From Phymatolithon calcareum (Eukaryota > Rhodophyta > Florideophyceae > Hapalidiales): 64,000 nucleotides of DNA. The notes under the pieces were generated by a model. That model was not told the origin of the DNA and ran no database searches. It saw only the letters and a program-made list of their open reading frames with translations. Of this stretch, positions 44,094-55,600 are shown in pieces. Positions within the stretch are counted from its first letter, which is position 1. Each line of letters opens with the position of its first letter. A program made the translations under genes and the position numbers. The stretch spans positions 1,302,001-1,366,000 of the forward strand of contig OZ345379.1 in the NCBI GenBank assembly GCA_977006965.1, read 5' to 3'.

Positions 44094-45038
44094 ATGGACT
44101 TCCGCAAAAAGCGGCAGCGCCATCCGCACCATATCAAACCCCCTTTCATGCTGCGACGGGCAATCATCTTCGCCCTAAGTTCTCGGGACTCCGTTCGTCT
44201 ATTTGCATTTCTCGTGATCTCTTTTTCTCTTGCTCAAGTCCTGCTTCTCAGCGATCCGTCACTCGCTCCCTCATCTCTACTTTCTTCTCTCGAAGTGCAA
44301 ATCGACTATTCCAACCGTCCATACTCTTCTCATATAATCGTGAGCGAGAAGAGCAAGCTTTTGTATTGTCCCGTGCCGAAGGCCGCGAATACCAACTGGA
44401 AGTATCTCATTCGGAAATGGGAGGGCATGCTGGACTATGCAGATTTGGCTCGTGCCCATCTCCCACAACGGTCTGGATTACGCTACCTCTCGGACTACTC
44501 TTCTGATGAGGCCCGTGTCATCGTGACGGGCAATCATTTCTTCAAGTTCTCATTCGTACGTGACCCGTACCGCCGCGTCCTGTCTGCGTACATGGATAAG
44601 TTTCGCAACGCGGATCCAGAATACATTCGTCGTGAGTACCGTGTATTCTTGGCTGCACTACTGGGGTGGCGACGTGCTCGCAATGTGAATGTCGCCGTTG
44701 ATCCACGTCCAACGTTCCGGGACTTTGTCGAAGCACTGGCTAGCACTCCCAAGCAAGAAATGAACTCCCATTGGATGCCCCAAACAATGCTGTGTGGCTT
44801 CGAAGAGATCCAGTACGATTTCATCGGTCGAATGGAGCGGCTAGAGGATGATGCGTCTTTTGTTTTCCGTGTGCTTAATCTGACAGAAAATCATTTTCCG
44901 ACACATGAAGAAATTGGCTTTCCACCTTCCGGGGCTTCTGGTAAACTTTCCAAAGAGCTTTACGCCCCGGATCTAGTGCTGAAAGTGCGCGACATTTACG
45001 CGGACGATTTTCGCGTGCTGGGATACTCTATGTCCTGA
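44094..45038 (+). CDS. Carbohydrate sulfotransferase, Golgi type II membrane protein
   Basis: ATG at 44094, 314 residues. A short basic cytosolic end is followed by one membrane segment (about residues 34-51, RLFAFLVISFSLAQVLLL) and a lumenal catalytic domain: type II Golgi topology. The 5'-phosphosulfate-binding loop is CPVPKAANTNWKYL (92-105) and the 3'-phosphate-binding motif is FVRDPYRRVLSAY (154-166). NSHWMPQTMLC and YDFIGRMERLEDD follow, as in the Sulfotransfer_2 family. The enzyme moves sulfate from PAPS to a sugar; in red algae the likely substrate is cell-wall galactan, though the exact acceptor cannot be read. The frame is open upstream but has no earlier ATG. It converges with the gene at 45212. 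Confidence 0.85.
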   Translation: MDFRKKRQRHPHHIKPPFMLRRAIIFALSSRDSVRLFAFLVISFSLAQVLLLSDPSLAPSSLLSSLEVQIDYSNRPYSSHIIVSEKSKLLYCPVPKAANTNWKYLIRKWEGMLDYADLARAHLPQRSGLRYLSDYSSDEARVIVTGNHFFKFSFVRDPYRRVLSAYMDKFRNADPEYIRREYRVFLAALLGWRRARNVNVAVDPRPTFRDFVEALASTPKQEMNSHWMPQTMLCGFEEIQYDFIGRMERLEDDASFVFRVLNLTENHFPTHEEIGFPPSGASGKLSKELYAPDLVLKVRDIYADDFRVLGYSMS

Positions 45039-45211
45039 GTGCCATTCGTTCCTCACTAAGGCCCAAAACCAGTCTATAAACGGAGAATGATAAACAGTGT
45101 TACTTGTCATGTCGTTCTTAATCCGGCTGCCAAAAGTATTGGAACGCGAGCATTCCTTTTTACTATACACGAATATGGAAACGAGCCCATATGGAAATCA
45201 ATAGCAGGGAA

Positions 45212-47461
45212 CTAATCGACTGGTATCTCCACCAAATCGTCAGCCGCTTGCCGAATCATCGCTACTCTCTCTGGTGCACCAGTTGCCCCACGAAGCGACA
45301 GTAGCAAAACCACCCGTAGTTGCGCCACAGTTTTTGTCCGAATTTCCCCCAATCTTTCGGAATGTTTTCTTATTGCAGAATTGAGCTCAAACGCGGCCAC
45401 TCTACGCGCCGCCGCACCGATTCGCTTTTCAACGGCACTTGCACTCCCAGGTAGCTCCTGCATGCCATTTGCAAATCGTCTCGCAATCCGCATTTTCGCG
45501 CGTCGCAATTCCGCGTCATTCTGCGATGCCATCTCCTGCATCTCCGCCTGCATTTTCTGGAACTCCTCCACCAGCCGATCCTTCCCAGCCTCCTCAATTC
45601 CTACGTCGTCTTCGAGCACCGTGGCAAGCACGCGTTGTGCCGCGATAACGCCCTCTCCGACAGCAAGCCGAGTTTCTTCCCCATCGCTTGCGGTGCCGGT
45701 GAGCGCGGCCACAACGTTACTACCGTCAAACCGGTGAGAACGGAGCTCAGCCTCTGGTAGTGCGAGCGTAAAAGCGTCAGTCTGACCAAGCTTCCACCGC
45801 CGGATCTCGCCGCTGCGGACAAGCGCGAGTAGCACGCCGTCAACGGGCGAATAGAGCGTTTGTAGAACGGCGCGACGTCGTCCGCGCGACCGCTCACTCA
45901 CGCGGCGCACGAGCCGAAACTCGAGGTTACGCCAAGAAAGCGGTACAAGACGGAAAATATCAACCTGTCCCTCCTCGCCGCCGACGATGAACACATTCTC
46001 TGATGGACATACCCACCTAGGGGAGCCATTGGCAACAGGTGCAGGAGGAACTCGACAGATCGAAGTCGGCGTATAGGGCAGCATGCGACGTAGGAAACAG
46101 CGACCAGTATCTGACATGCTTGCGCAGAGAGAGGAATCTTCCTCGCTACCAATGGACACGATGACCGCACCGTCGAATAGGGTTACGAGACCAGTCACAG
46201 AGTCTGCATGCGCGGCAAACGGGACTCCGTATTGCGGGTTATCGAAACGCGTCATTAGAACAGTACCGTCCGCATAACCAACGCACGCTGCGGCGGAAAC
46301 CGGGGTGTTGGGTGAGGGACCCGCATTGACGGCGGGGTCAATGACACCGACGACGCAGGACACGGGCGCGCTGTTAGTCTCCGCGCCAAGCGGAATGGCA
46401 CACATCTCAGGCGGTGGCAATTTGGCGATACTGGAGAGTTGTGCGGCGCTAACGAGAATAAGATTGCCGTTCTGACATCCGACTAGGACAGTGCCCGAAT
46501 TCACGGCGGAAGGGGCGAGACAGACCGCGGGAGCCGGACCGCGGTTACTGGCGCGCACTTGGACACCCATGCGACCAGAGCGGACGGAGTATATTCTGAG
46601 CGTGGCATCCGCGTGCGCGACGAGAACCTCATCAGTGTTCGGCAGATAAGTGGCGGCTGTGGCGCGAATGACATCGACAGGGGAGCGAGAGTTGACTCGG
46701 GTGGCGCGCATGGGGGATCTTCGAGGCGGGGAATTGACGGAACCCTCGCCGGTGGCGTTATCCGGTGCAACCCAGGTGTCTTCCATGTTTGCCTGCAGGA
46801 GTTTAGCGCCGCTCCATTCAAATGCCTCGATGGTGGTGTCCGTGACAATAAAAATGTCACGCGCTTGACCGCTGACAAATAGCAACAGCGGCTCCGACCC
46901 GGTAGTATGGTTAAGCTTGAGCGTGCGCAGGGGCATTGTTTTCGGCGGATAAGGAGCGTCGGGATTCGTGCTGTCCATCTGGGAGTCCATTTGATTGGGA
47001 TCGTTCGCAGAGCTGGTGCGCGAAGACGGTAGAAAAACGTTGCTAATTTCCGCAATACTTTCCTGTGCAGAGGAGAAAACTTCGGTGCTTGAAACTTCGC
47101 GCTTCGCTGTTTCGAACGTACTTTCCAGGGTGGACGCGGCTCTGCGAAAGAGGCCGGTCAGGAAGGAGCCTGAATCTCCGGCGACGGAGGCAGCAGCTGG
47201 TTCAGAAATATGTGTACGCGATTCAGGTGGCGCAGGATGGGGTTCCATATGAGGCAACGTTACGGCAGGTGGTGGAACAATGGGAGACGGTGCGGCCTGC
47301 GGGACGTCGGGAGATCTGTTCACGGGCGTCGGAAGGCCGCCGGATTCCATGAAATCCTCAAAGCCGGAGAGCGTCGGAAGACTGGTCGGGGGCCTCGGCG
47401 GGGAATTTGAGACCTGCCTTACTGTGCCATTTGCGCTGGGCTGATCGGGAATATCCATCAT
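45212..47461 (-). CDS. Beta-propeller-like protein with C-terminal helices, possibly a nucleoporin
   Basis: ATG at 47461, 749 residues, GC-rich. Residues 1-175 are Pro/Ser-rich and probably disordered, with LTGLFRRAASTLESTF as a possible amphipathic helix. Residues about 180-600 have repeated beta-blade-like segments (RIYSVRSGRMGVQV, VFIVGGEEGQVDIFRL, GVLLALVRSGEIRRWKL), typical of a WD40-like propeller. Residues about 630-740 are strongly helical (LVEEFQKMQAEMQEMASQ). A propeller followed by helices is the plan of scaffold nucleoporins such as Nup133 or Nup160, but it is not specific, and I recognise no diagnostic motif. It ends 173 bases from the sulfotransferase stop. Confidence 0.7.
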   Translation of the reverse strand: MMDIPDQPSANGTVRQVSNSPPRPPTSLPTLSGFEDFMESGGLPTPVNRSPDVPQAAPSPIVPPPAVTLPHMEPHPAPPESRTHISEPAAASVAGDSGSFLTGLFRRAASTLESTFETAKREVSSTEVFSSAQESIAEISNVFLPSSRTSSANDPNQMDSQMDSTNPDAPYPPKTMPLRTLKLNHTTGSEPLLLFVSGQARDIFIVTDTTIEAFEWSGAKLLQANMEDTWVAPDNATGEGSVNSPPRRSPMRATRVNSRSPVDVIRATAATYLPNTDEVLVAHADATLRIYSVRSGRMGVQVRASNRGPAPAVCLAPSAVNSGTVLVGCQNGNLILVSAAQLSSIAKLPPPEMCAIPLGAETNSAPVSCVVGVIDPAVNAGPSPNTPVSAAACVGYADGTVLMTRFDNPQYGVPFAAHADSVTGLVTLFDGAVIVSIGSEEDSSLCASMSDTGRCFLRRMLPYTPTSICRVPPAPVANGSPRWVCPSENVFIVGGEEGQVDIFRLVPLSWRNLEFRLVRRVSERSRGRRRAVLQTLYSPVDGVLLALVRSGEIRRWKLGQTDAFTLALPEAELRSHRFDGSNVVAALTGTASDGEETRLAVGEGVIAAQRVLATVLEDDVGIEEAGKDRLVEEFQKMQAEMQEMASQNDAELRRAKMRIARRFANGMQELPGSASAVEKRIGAAARRVAAFELNSAIRKHSERLGEIRTKTVAQLRVVLLLSLRGATGAPERVAMIRQAADDLVEIPVD

Positions 47462-49943
47462 TCATTCCACGCCCACTCGCCGTCAAGGCCAGCCGAGTAA
47501 AATCGAAACTGAGCAAAGGACTGGCTGGTCAGTGTGACTCGCCCCTCAAACGCTGCACTCTAATTTTCAATAAATTTGTGCCGCTCGGGCTATGACGCTT
47601 TAGCTTACAGTACACGTGGCTCGGGCGGCATCCCCAAGTGTCGTCACCACTCACCACCCCTACAGTAATTTTTCCTCGCCAGACCATACTGTAATATCGT
47701 TTTCTGCGTTCGCTCCGAAGAAGAGCTCGAAAACATCGAATTCATGCAACTTTTTTTTATCTAACGCCAACCGCGTTCAGTTATTCCGTGTCTTTGTAGC
47801 TGGTTTACAAGATATAATTAGACGTTTACTTAACAGAAAACAATGCAGAAGGATGTTGCTTTGGAGCAGAATATGCTGCAAATCAAACAGGGTCTAAGGA
47901 CGATGACATCGTCGAACTATTGCTTTACACGACCACGGTTGTACGTCGCCAAGAGAAAATGGTTTTCGCAAACGGAATTTGAAACATTTCGACTAGGTCT
48001 ATGACCTCTGATAAAGAACAGAACCTGCTGGCCTGTCCATCCCATAACCAGCTTGACCAAGAAACCAGCAGAAAAAAAGCGCTTTGAAAGTTAATCAAAA
48101 ACGTGTTTTATATCCATTCATGACTATCCCACCTTCGTTTCCAAAGATCGGGTCGACTGGGATGTATGCCAAGCAAGAAGAATAGCAGTAAGGGTAGCGC
48201 TGTGAAGCGGCCGGCTACGCTTGTAGTTAGCACAAAGTTGAGCGTAATTTCCGTTATTCATAAACTGCTGCGTCCTATGATCTGAAACGCAAAAGCATCG
48301 CAGGTCACCCCAGATGTGTGGATCTCGTCCTTCTAGCTACAGTTGATAGCACATTTCGCGATATGACTTTAAAAAGGAAGGCTAGCATTCTCGCGGTGCG
48401 ACTCATTGAAATTGCACTCAGGTAGATAATTGGAGTCTGTTGATCTTGTCAAGCCAATAACTGCAACTTGCAATCAGAGCCAAGAAACTGCTCCTGTTTT
48501 CACCATAAGTAGTAAAACTCACTATGCTTCATTTATGATGTAAACCAGAAGAAGAAATTTTGAGAAGACACAAAGGCATCGTACATAATGAAAAAAACGT
48601 CAAGATTAAAGAAATGACATCGGCGAGTGCCTCACCACGTCCAAATAAGCCCTTCATAGTACAACCCCCAAGTACTCCAGGGGCTGGCTTTTGCTTCTGC
48701 ACATGTATCGAAACTTTTAAACTAAGAGTTCCACTTCATCTTCCCGTGCCATCATCTATATATATTCTTATCTGTGGGCTAAGCTGACGTGCACCACGGT
48801 CGCCGAGACTTCTTCTCGCTGATGTTGGCTACCACCTTGCTCAAAGCCTTGCTCCGATGGGGATAGCATGACTGAAACTGATTCGGATTTGTTTGGTGCC
48901 ATATTTAGACGAGTAGGAGTAGTGCACATTGGAAACCGTCATGGCTTCGAATGAACATGATGTTTCCGGGCGGCCTGGGAACTTGATAGAACCAGAATTA
49001 AGGCACTGGTGTACAGAAAACAATGATGGTCCTAATCTCCATAAATTTATTGGGAAAAACTCATTTATGGGTTTTTCCAAAGATTTTGTAATCAGCAAAT
49101 GCACACTGGTGCCTTGTTTCCTGATTTTGATCGATGTATTGTACATCCGTAATTTATAATTAGCCCATATTTTTCGCAAATATTTTAATGCTACCGGTGC
49201 CTTATGCGCTGATTTGTCATAGAGTTTCGGAATTTCTATTTGCCGGTCCGTCGTTTTCGGGACAGCAGCATTGTGTCTGGGCCGAGTCCTATCAATATGT
49301 GTGTTTTTCGAGGTGTGGACGAAGGGTACGTTATGAACTTACTTCTCCGCCGTCTGTAATGCGAAAAGATGAAAATATTTCGAAATTTAACGGTTCATGG
49401 AAGGTAGCCGCAAAAAAAGCTATTTCTTGAAAAAAACAGGTCGTAAATCACAATCTTAGTTTTTCTAATACGCCGTGGGTTCTGCATGACAACCTGCAGC
49501 AAACGGTGAGCTCAGAAATTCAGCAAAATTCGGTGTTTCCCGCCAAAACAGGAAATTTGAGCTTCTTTAGGATATGCCCGCCGTTGGCCCAAAGGGTATC
49601 CAATTGAATTGAGCCGTATCAAAGATTTCCATAGTTTACCGCCAGGTGTTCGTATTACGTCATAATCGAACCGCCAAATTTTGGCTAATACTCACCCTGA
49701 AACGCGCTTATACTCGTGCGTACCATTAGGTATTATTACTCCTTCAATGCCATTGTGCCGTTCGGTTTTCAAAGCAGGCTACCGGCAGGAAAATCCTCCA
49801 CCCACCAAGTGACCCATTCCACACCATCGACTACTACTTCTTCCCCAACCTCTCGGATCCATTTCCATTCCCTCTGCACTGCCACGCTCACATAGTTCGA
49901 GACCATCCCCTCGCTTTTCGGACCACTCACATACCCCTCAATC
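47462..49943. other. Intergenic, no recognised gene
   Basis: Short frames only, none with a motif. The first 120 bases would hold the promoter of the minus-strand gene ending at 45212, and the last 200 that of the gene at 49944. Confidence 0.4.
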
Positions 49944-51293
49944 ATGACCGACTTTGTGCCATTTTGGGAGGACAAAGAGTTTGTAGGTGGGCTTGGTCCC
50001 TCACCACTTCCCGAAGACCCTAACGATCTCTTCAGTGTTAATTTGCTGTGTGATGAGGAGACACTCGACGCAGTTGTGCCTGAACCGGTGGACAACCCCG
50101 AGAGCTGCTTGATATCTCGCACCATATCTGACTTACATGGGAACGACTCTCCAAATGGCTCGGCCAACTGGCGCAGTTTTCTCGACAAAAGCGCTTCTCT
50201 GAGCAGACGAGTGAGCGTCACCGTCACCGGCAAGCGCAAGATTGACTCTGAAACGAGCCCGCCTTGCCCTCAATCCACTTTCCAGAAGCGACCCAAATCC
50301 GTCAACATGTCCTTCGCGCACACGAACGAAGGACAACCACCGTTTTTCTACCAGCATCATGATAACGTCGGTAATGGTATCATCGGTAGAGGCAACGTCA
50401 AGCGTTACACTTTCGGATACGGTAGCATTCGTGAGGGGTCACTGCAAGTTCGCTGTGACGGAACAGCTGCCATCACATCCCCGAGAGCCCTTTCAAAGCG
50501 AAACGCTTATCGTCAAAGCACTTCGGCAATCGATGCATTCGCAAGGGCCAGTGAAGAACCGAAGGCGTTCGTGGACGACTTTGCGGCAAAAAAGGATTCA
50601 ATGGAATTTGCTCCTTGCCCGAGTGAAAGCTTGCCAGAAGCGGAATTCGAATGCGCTCTCGACGGGCTCGACTTTCGGACCCACACTATTGGTGATGTCC
50701 GCGGGCTCAGCGTGCAAGACGGGGCGTGTGGAATGGAGAATAAGGGTCCACATGCAGGGATGTTAACAGCGCAAGAACAGAGGGCCATGTCTGATTTCAC
50801 AGACTCCAGTGAAAATCCTGTAGCGCCTGATGGACATGTGTCTGAGGCACTTGCCATTCGCTTGCAATCCATTTCCGCAGCGCGTGAAAGTGATGATACT
50901 TCTATATCGTCGTCGCTTATGTCAGGGCATCTCCATCTTCCCACAGCGTCGACAGGTGGCCTGCCGGAAGTAACCTCGGCGATACAAGCGGTGACGGTCG
51001 CGGCGCAGGCGTACAGCGTGCAGCTCACAGATACAAGCTCGCCGAGACGAGACTCGCTGGAGACGAAAATTACGAGCAAGCGGCAAGGATTCCGACAGGG
51101 CCATCTGAGCGCATTTGCTCTGAAGTCGAAGAAGAAGAAGTTTATTGCAATGCGGGTGCCGCGAAAGCGTTCATCTCTCACCAAGTTCGATGAACCGCTG
51201 ATGCCGAAAGGGAGTGATGTGACGAAGACGGAGAGAGAACCGAGTGCTTTGGAGATGTATATTACATGTGGTTTTGGTGGAATGCGGAAATAA
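49944..51293 (+). CDS. Unrecognised 449-residue protein, mostly low complexity
   Basis: ATG at 49944 (MTDFVPFWEDKEFVGG). The frame is open for 1.35 kb with a coding-like GC-rich third position. Acidic and Ser-rich regions dominate. Basic patches (RRVSVTVTGKRK near residue 95; KSKKKKFIAMRVPRKR near residue 400) look like nuclear localisation signals. The last residues are YITCGFGGMRK. An overlapping minus-strand frame (49769-50239) looks like a shadow. No domain is recognised; a nuclear regulatory protein is possible but unsupported. Confidence 0.6.
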   Translation: MTDFVPFWEDKEFVGGLGPSPLPEDPNDLFSVNLLCDEETLDAVVPEPVDNPESCLISRTISDLHGNDSPNGSANWRSFLDKSASLSRRVSVTVTGKRKIDSETSPPCPQSTFQKRPKSVNMSFAHTNEGQPPFFYQHHDNVGNGIIGRGNVKRYTFGYGSIREGSLQVRCDGTAAITSPRALSKRNAYRQSTSAIDAFARASEEPKAFVDDFAAKKDSMEFAPCPSESLPEAEFECALDGLDFRTHTIGDVRGLSVQDGACGMENKGPHAGMLTAQEQRAMSDFTDSSENPVAPDGHVSEALAIRLQSISAARESDDTSISSSLMSGHLHLPTASTGGLPEVTSAIQAVTVAAQAYSVQLTDTSSPRRDSLETKITSKRQGFRQGHLSAFALKSKKKKFIAMRVPRKRSSLTKFDEPLMPKGSDVTKTEREPSALEMYITCGFGGMRK

Positions 51294-52331
51294 TTAGTCC
51301 AGTGGCTACAGCAGCGACGGCTTATTCAAATTTTGCGCGAAATTTTGTGGCTTGCTCTGCGGGGGTGTCTGTTGCAGCGAAGGTGCTGGATTAATCCCTT
51401 AATGTGCAGTATTATTCTAAAAACTGTGGTGTTATTTCTCACAACTCTTACTGTTTGCCCTCTGACTGATAAAGACCCTTGTGGTCCTGGATTAAATCCC
51501 TCTTTTTTCATTCCGCACATTAGCAGCGACGGTCACCTTAGATTGCTTGAACAAGCAAGAAAACCGGGAATACAGATTTGAGTGTTGAGCGCGCTTGCTT
51601 CAAGATCGATGCATACGCAGTACTCGTAAAAGTGTACTTACTATTGAGCCTTCCATATCGTTCGTAGCACATGTTGAAGCAGCTCTCCTCTAAATAACTA
51701 TGGTGGCTTGAGAAACGAGGGCCTAGTACTTTTTCATTTCTTTTCTTTTATGCAGATTTCGAAGTTGTCGAACAACTCCCATCCTTACAGCTACAGTAGA
51801 CTTTAACAGATACGAGCGGTACTTGAAAGCCGCACACATTGCAGAGCTTCGGGGAGCTTAACATCTAAATCTCTACGCAGCCAATCCTCAGCCGCCGTCC
51901 TTCAAAGGGATGACCCGGGTTAGAAACCATTTAGGATGCTCACGGTAGTTGGTCATCTCGTTACCTTCTTTCATATCCTTCTGTTCTGTCTTCCAGCTTC
52001 CTTATGTTCAAAGCATGTACTACTTTTCAAGTTCTTGATTAGCTGGCAAATCCAGGGTAAACACTCTGGGCCTGCATCAACAAACAAGAGGTTGCTTCAG
52101 CTCTCACCGGAAGTGAACTGCGGCGTTTAATCTCGGACTACGAAGAGCCTACTCCCATACATCTGCATATTCATGTTGATTCTGAACCGGTTGAGCTCAC
52201 CTAGGGGTTGTGCCCTATCAGCCATCTCAAGGACATCTTGTATGGGCTTGTTCAACTACATACGAACATTGATGTGGACCTTGTTTCCGTATACCTGCTC
52301 TACCGAGGTGCTGCTTTTCAATGAAAGCGCA
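51294..52331. other. Intergenic, no recognised gene
   Basis: Short frames without motifs; nothing supportable. Confidence 0.4.
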
Positions 52332-52674
52332 CTTTGCACCAAAGCATTGGAAAAAATAATTGCTATTGTAATTATTTAAATTATTGTTCCAATAATTTAT
52401 TCCTGAGTCTCGCATATTTATTGTATTTATTGAGATCGTCGTGGTTGCGACAATTATTGTATCGGACTCCTCATTTTTTCGATCCGGTTATTCTATCGCG
52501 ACAGAAAGTAGCAAGAAGGATCCAATAATTCGGGGAATAACCAGTTATTTATACCTCACTGAACTTGAATACAATAATTTATTGCTTCTGCGTTCAACAA
52601 TAAATTATTTATTCTCGACACTTTTCGAGAAAAGAATAAAAATAAATAAATAATTCCAATGCTTTGCTTTGCAC
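52332..52674. mobile_element. AT-rich MITE of hAT type with 8-bp target duplication
   Basis: The 327-base element (52340-52666) begins CAAAGCATTGGAA and ends with its exact inverted copy TTCCAATGCTTTG. It is flanked by perfect 8-bp repeats CTTTGCAC (52332-52339 and 52667-52674). Eight-base duplications and ends fitting YARNG are the marks of hAT elements. The inside is very AT-rich with many TTATT and AATAA runs and no reading frame, so it needs a transposase in trans. It stands out sharply from the surrounding GC content. Confidence 0.88.
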
Positions 52675-55600
52675 CGGTGAAATACTTCTGGGAATCGAAT
52701 CGGGATTTTTGAGTTCTACGTTTATCTCGAGCCCTTCACATGATGCCTGAAGGAGCACTTCCATTGGTTTTTTTTTCGGCGACATCTCTTCTGCGATCAA
52801 TTGCATCGAATCGTCTGCGTTGTCGACTTTTAGCGCTGCCGAAAGGTCCTCTGTCGTTCAGTAAAAGTAATCCTGGGTGTCCACTGCGGCTGCTTGCAAC
52901 TTCTTCGTTCAGTGCCCTAGGGCATTGGGCACTAGGGGCTTCTTTTGGTGTTCTTCTCCCAGTATCCTGCTAAAGATTCTGAATCTATGCTGCGCTGCCC
53001 TCTCGGTGTCACCGAAGCATAGATGTACTCGAAGAAGTTTCTCTACACTTCCTGGAGAGTTTATGCGATCTCATAGCTCTATGGAGAGAGGTACATTCTT
53101 TGCCCTCATCTTGTTTCTACTGGTGCTTCGTGCATTCGATACTCGTTATCTGGTTTTCGCCGCGGGTGGACAGGTATAGATTGTTCGCCGACTTGAGGGA
53201 ATGACATGGGCCAGCGTGGCTCAAGGGTAATCCTGAGAAGACGACATTAACCCAAGGAAGGCCCGAAGTTTCAGAGCATTTCCAATGGATTTCCCGCAAC
53301 CCATCCCTGGTCACTTCTTTCCTGTTGGGGTGTACAACCAACTTGTAACAAGACTAAAATTTCGATTCCAAATGGAGCCGACTGCACAGGCCACGAAACA
53401 AGTTCGTGGCTTGTCATATACCTTGATCTCGGAGGTATCAAAATGTGTTTTCCTTGAAATTGATTTCAGTACCGAAGGCGAAAGCTTCTTTGAATAGCTT
53501 GTGCAGGTGCTAGTTGGTCAGAAAGTAGTAACGTCTGGTTTGAATATACACGGAAGTTAGGGTCAATGAACGATGAATTGCGACGAGGGCGAGACACTGT
53601 CGGGCAATTGCCATAGGGCCGACAGCAACGGACCGCTCTCGTCATGGCAGTATCAAAGGGAATAACGACATTGTCTGCAATCAAGCGGCTTCACGAGCTG
53701 AGATTGTAGGCTTCTTCAATTCCCAAAAAAACGTCTCATCAGATTATTGTAAGGTCTCAACGCGTACAAAGTCCACCAGGTTTTAAGGCGAAGGACTGAA
53801 CTCAACCGGGGCTTCCTTTACCGCAAGAAACCCACCTTCCCGTCCAGTTCACCCCATTCGAATGTTTTCCAATTCAAGTCTTCTTTGTGGGGATCCAGTC
53901 GTCCAGAGTGCCCGGCATATCGTTGCGGAAATCTGACATCAGTCTTCAAGCATTTAATTAGAGGTAGTTTTCGAGGACCGGATGCACAGAGGAAATCTAC
54001 TTTGCCTTGAGGAATCTGCAACAACGGCAGGGATAGTACCTGAATAGGTGGCACAGACATGCAGGGATTCGTTCGGATATTCACTTATCGGAGAGGTTTT
54101 AGTAGATTAACTCTAGTGGACTGACATTCAAATCCCTTTAAAGAAAATGAGTCGTCATTGATTGACATGGAAGGGAACCTAGACTCATGGATCTCACCGC
54201 ATACCCGAATAGTCTTAGCAACACCCTAGAATAACGTGCTACTGATGCTACCTTTCCGATAGAGATTCCAAGCCGTAACTGTTTTGCCTGCAGAAAATCA
54301 ACCTGAATTTTGAATCGACTTGTCTTGTCCTTGACATCACGCTTGGGGTTCCCACTACTGCAATATGAAACCTACTCCAGTCCGTGGAGAGGATAGCATG
54401 TAAGTCAGTTTACCGAGACGGTTTGGAACGGGGAGGGAGCATCGAAAAAGGGAGGAGGTGTGAGGACGATAGCAAGAAGCCAGTCAAAATACATACGGAA
54501 TCGGGTAATGCTGGGCCGAACGTTAAAAGCATACAAAGATTTTCACACCTACTTGGAAGCTCGGAGAACAAAGGATATGAAGAGGGGCTATACGAATAAG
54601 TTTCTCGATTAAAAGTAAGTTTGATTCTTTCAAGTTTCATCCAAGTGATTTACTTTTCGTGCCTCTTATCCTCTCGGATTCACGCATATCTCTTTTTCTC
54701 TCTTCAAATATCTTATGATTTCGCGATCTTCTGTTTAAGATGTTGCTATATCCGCCCGAGTTCTATTTCCTCCGGAGGACGTTACCAGCAGGCAGAACGT
54801 GTCGTATTGCGGTCATCTCCGCCTTTTCCATAGTCTCATGTGGACGTTGGCGTGTGACGGACGAAAGTACAAACGAAAGTCAAGCTCAAATGTTGGTGAA
54901 AATCTCTAATAGAGATCAATATATATATATGGCTATCGCTCGTACAGGAGGGTAGCCATGGGAGCACGGAGCTATGTGTGTGCAGGAATGCACCGAAGAA
55001 GGCTTATCAAGGCGGTAACGGAAGAAACGTGTCTTGAGAGGGAGTTTCTATTCCGGGGCTTTCTACTGTACAGTACTGTAGTTCGGAAGCCACATGCATC
55101 AGTTCTAATTTAGAACGCTATGAGATGATAAAACTCGTCTGCTATCTCTGCTCATGGTAACTGCAATTTGCTTTGATGCACACGCGACAAATCTGTAGTG
55201 CAGACACTCATGCCTTCAAAGCATGGGCATGTGTGCAAGTGGTACGATTGTGAGAACAATGCGGTGACCGATGATCTGTTCCCGTATAAATGCGAGGCCG
55301 ATGGAAGTTAAAATCACTGACATTGAGTATCTGAATCTACTTATAGTTGCGCTGCCGAGTCGTACGTTCCAAGTTGGACAGTAGAAGAGCGAAATATTTT
55401 CCATTGAAGTTTATTTAAATGCATCACAGTCTTACGAATACTGTATACGGGCGGGGCTTCCTCAGCTGCTACCTTCCAGTGTGTAGATCGTTGAAACCTA
55501 CCGCCTATTATAGGCGGTGGGAAAAGTTTGGACCCCAGACCGTCCTACCTTCTACTGTATGTGGTGTTCAGGAGAACGAAAATGACAGAATGCAGAGTAA

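Noticed and set aside
49769-50239. Minus-strand 156-residue frame
   Set aside because: Overlaps the longer plus-strand gene at 49944 and looks like its shadow.
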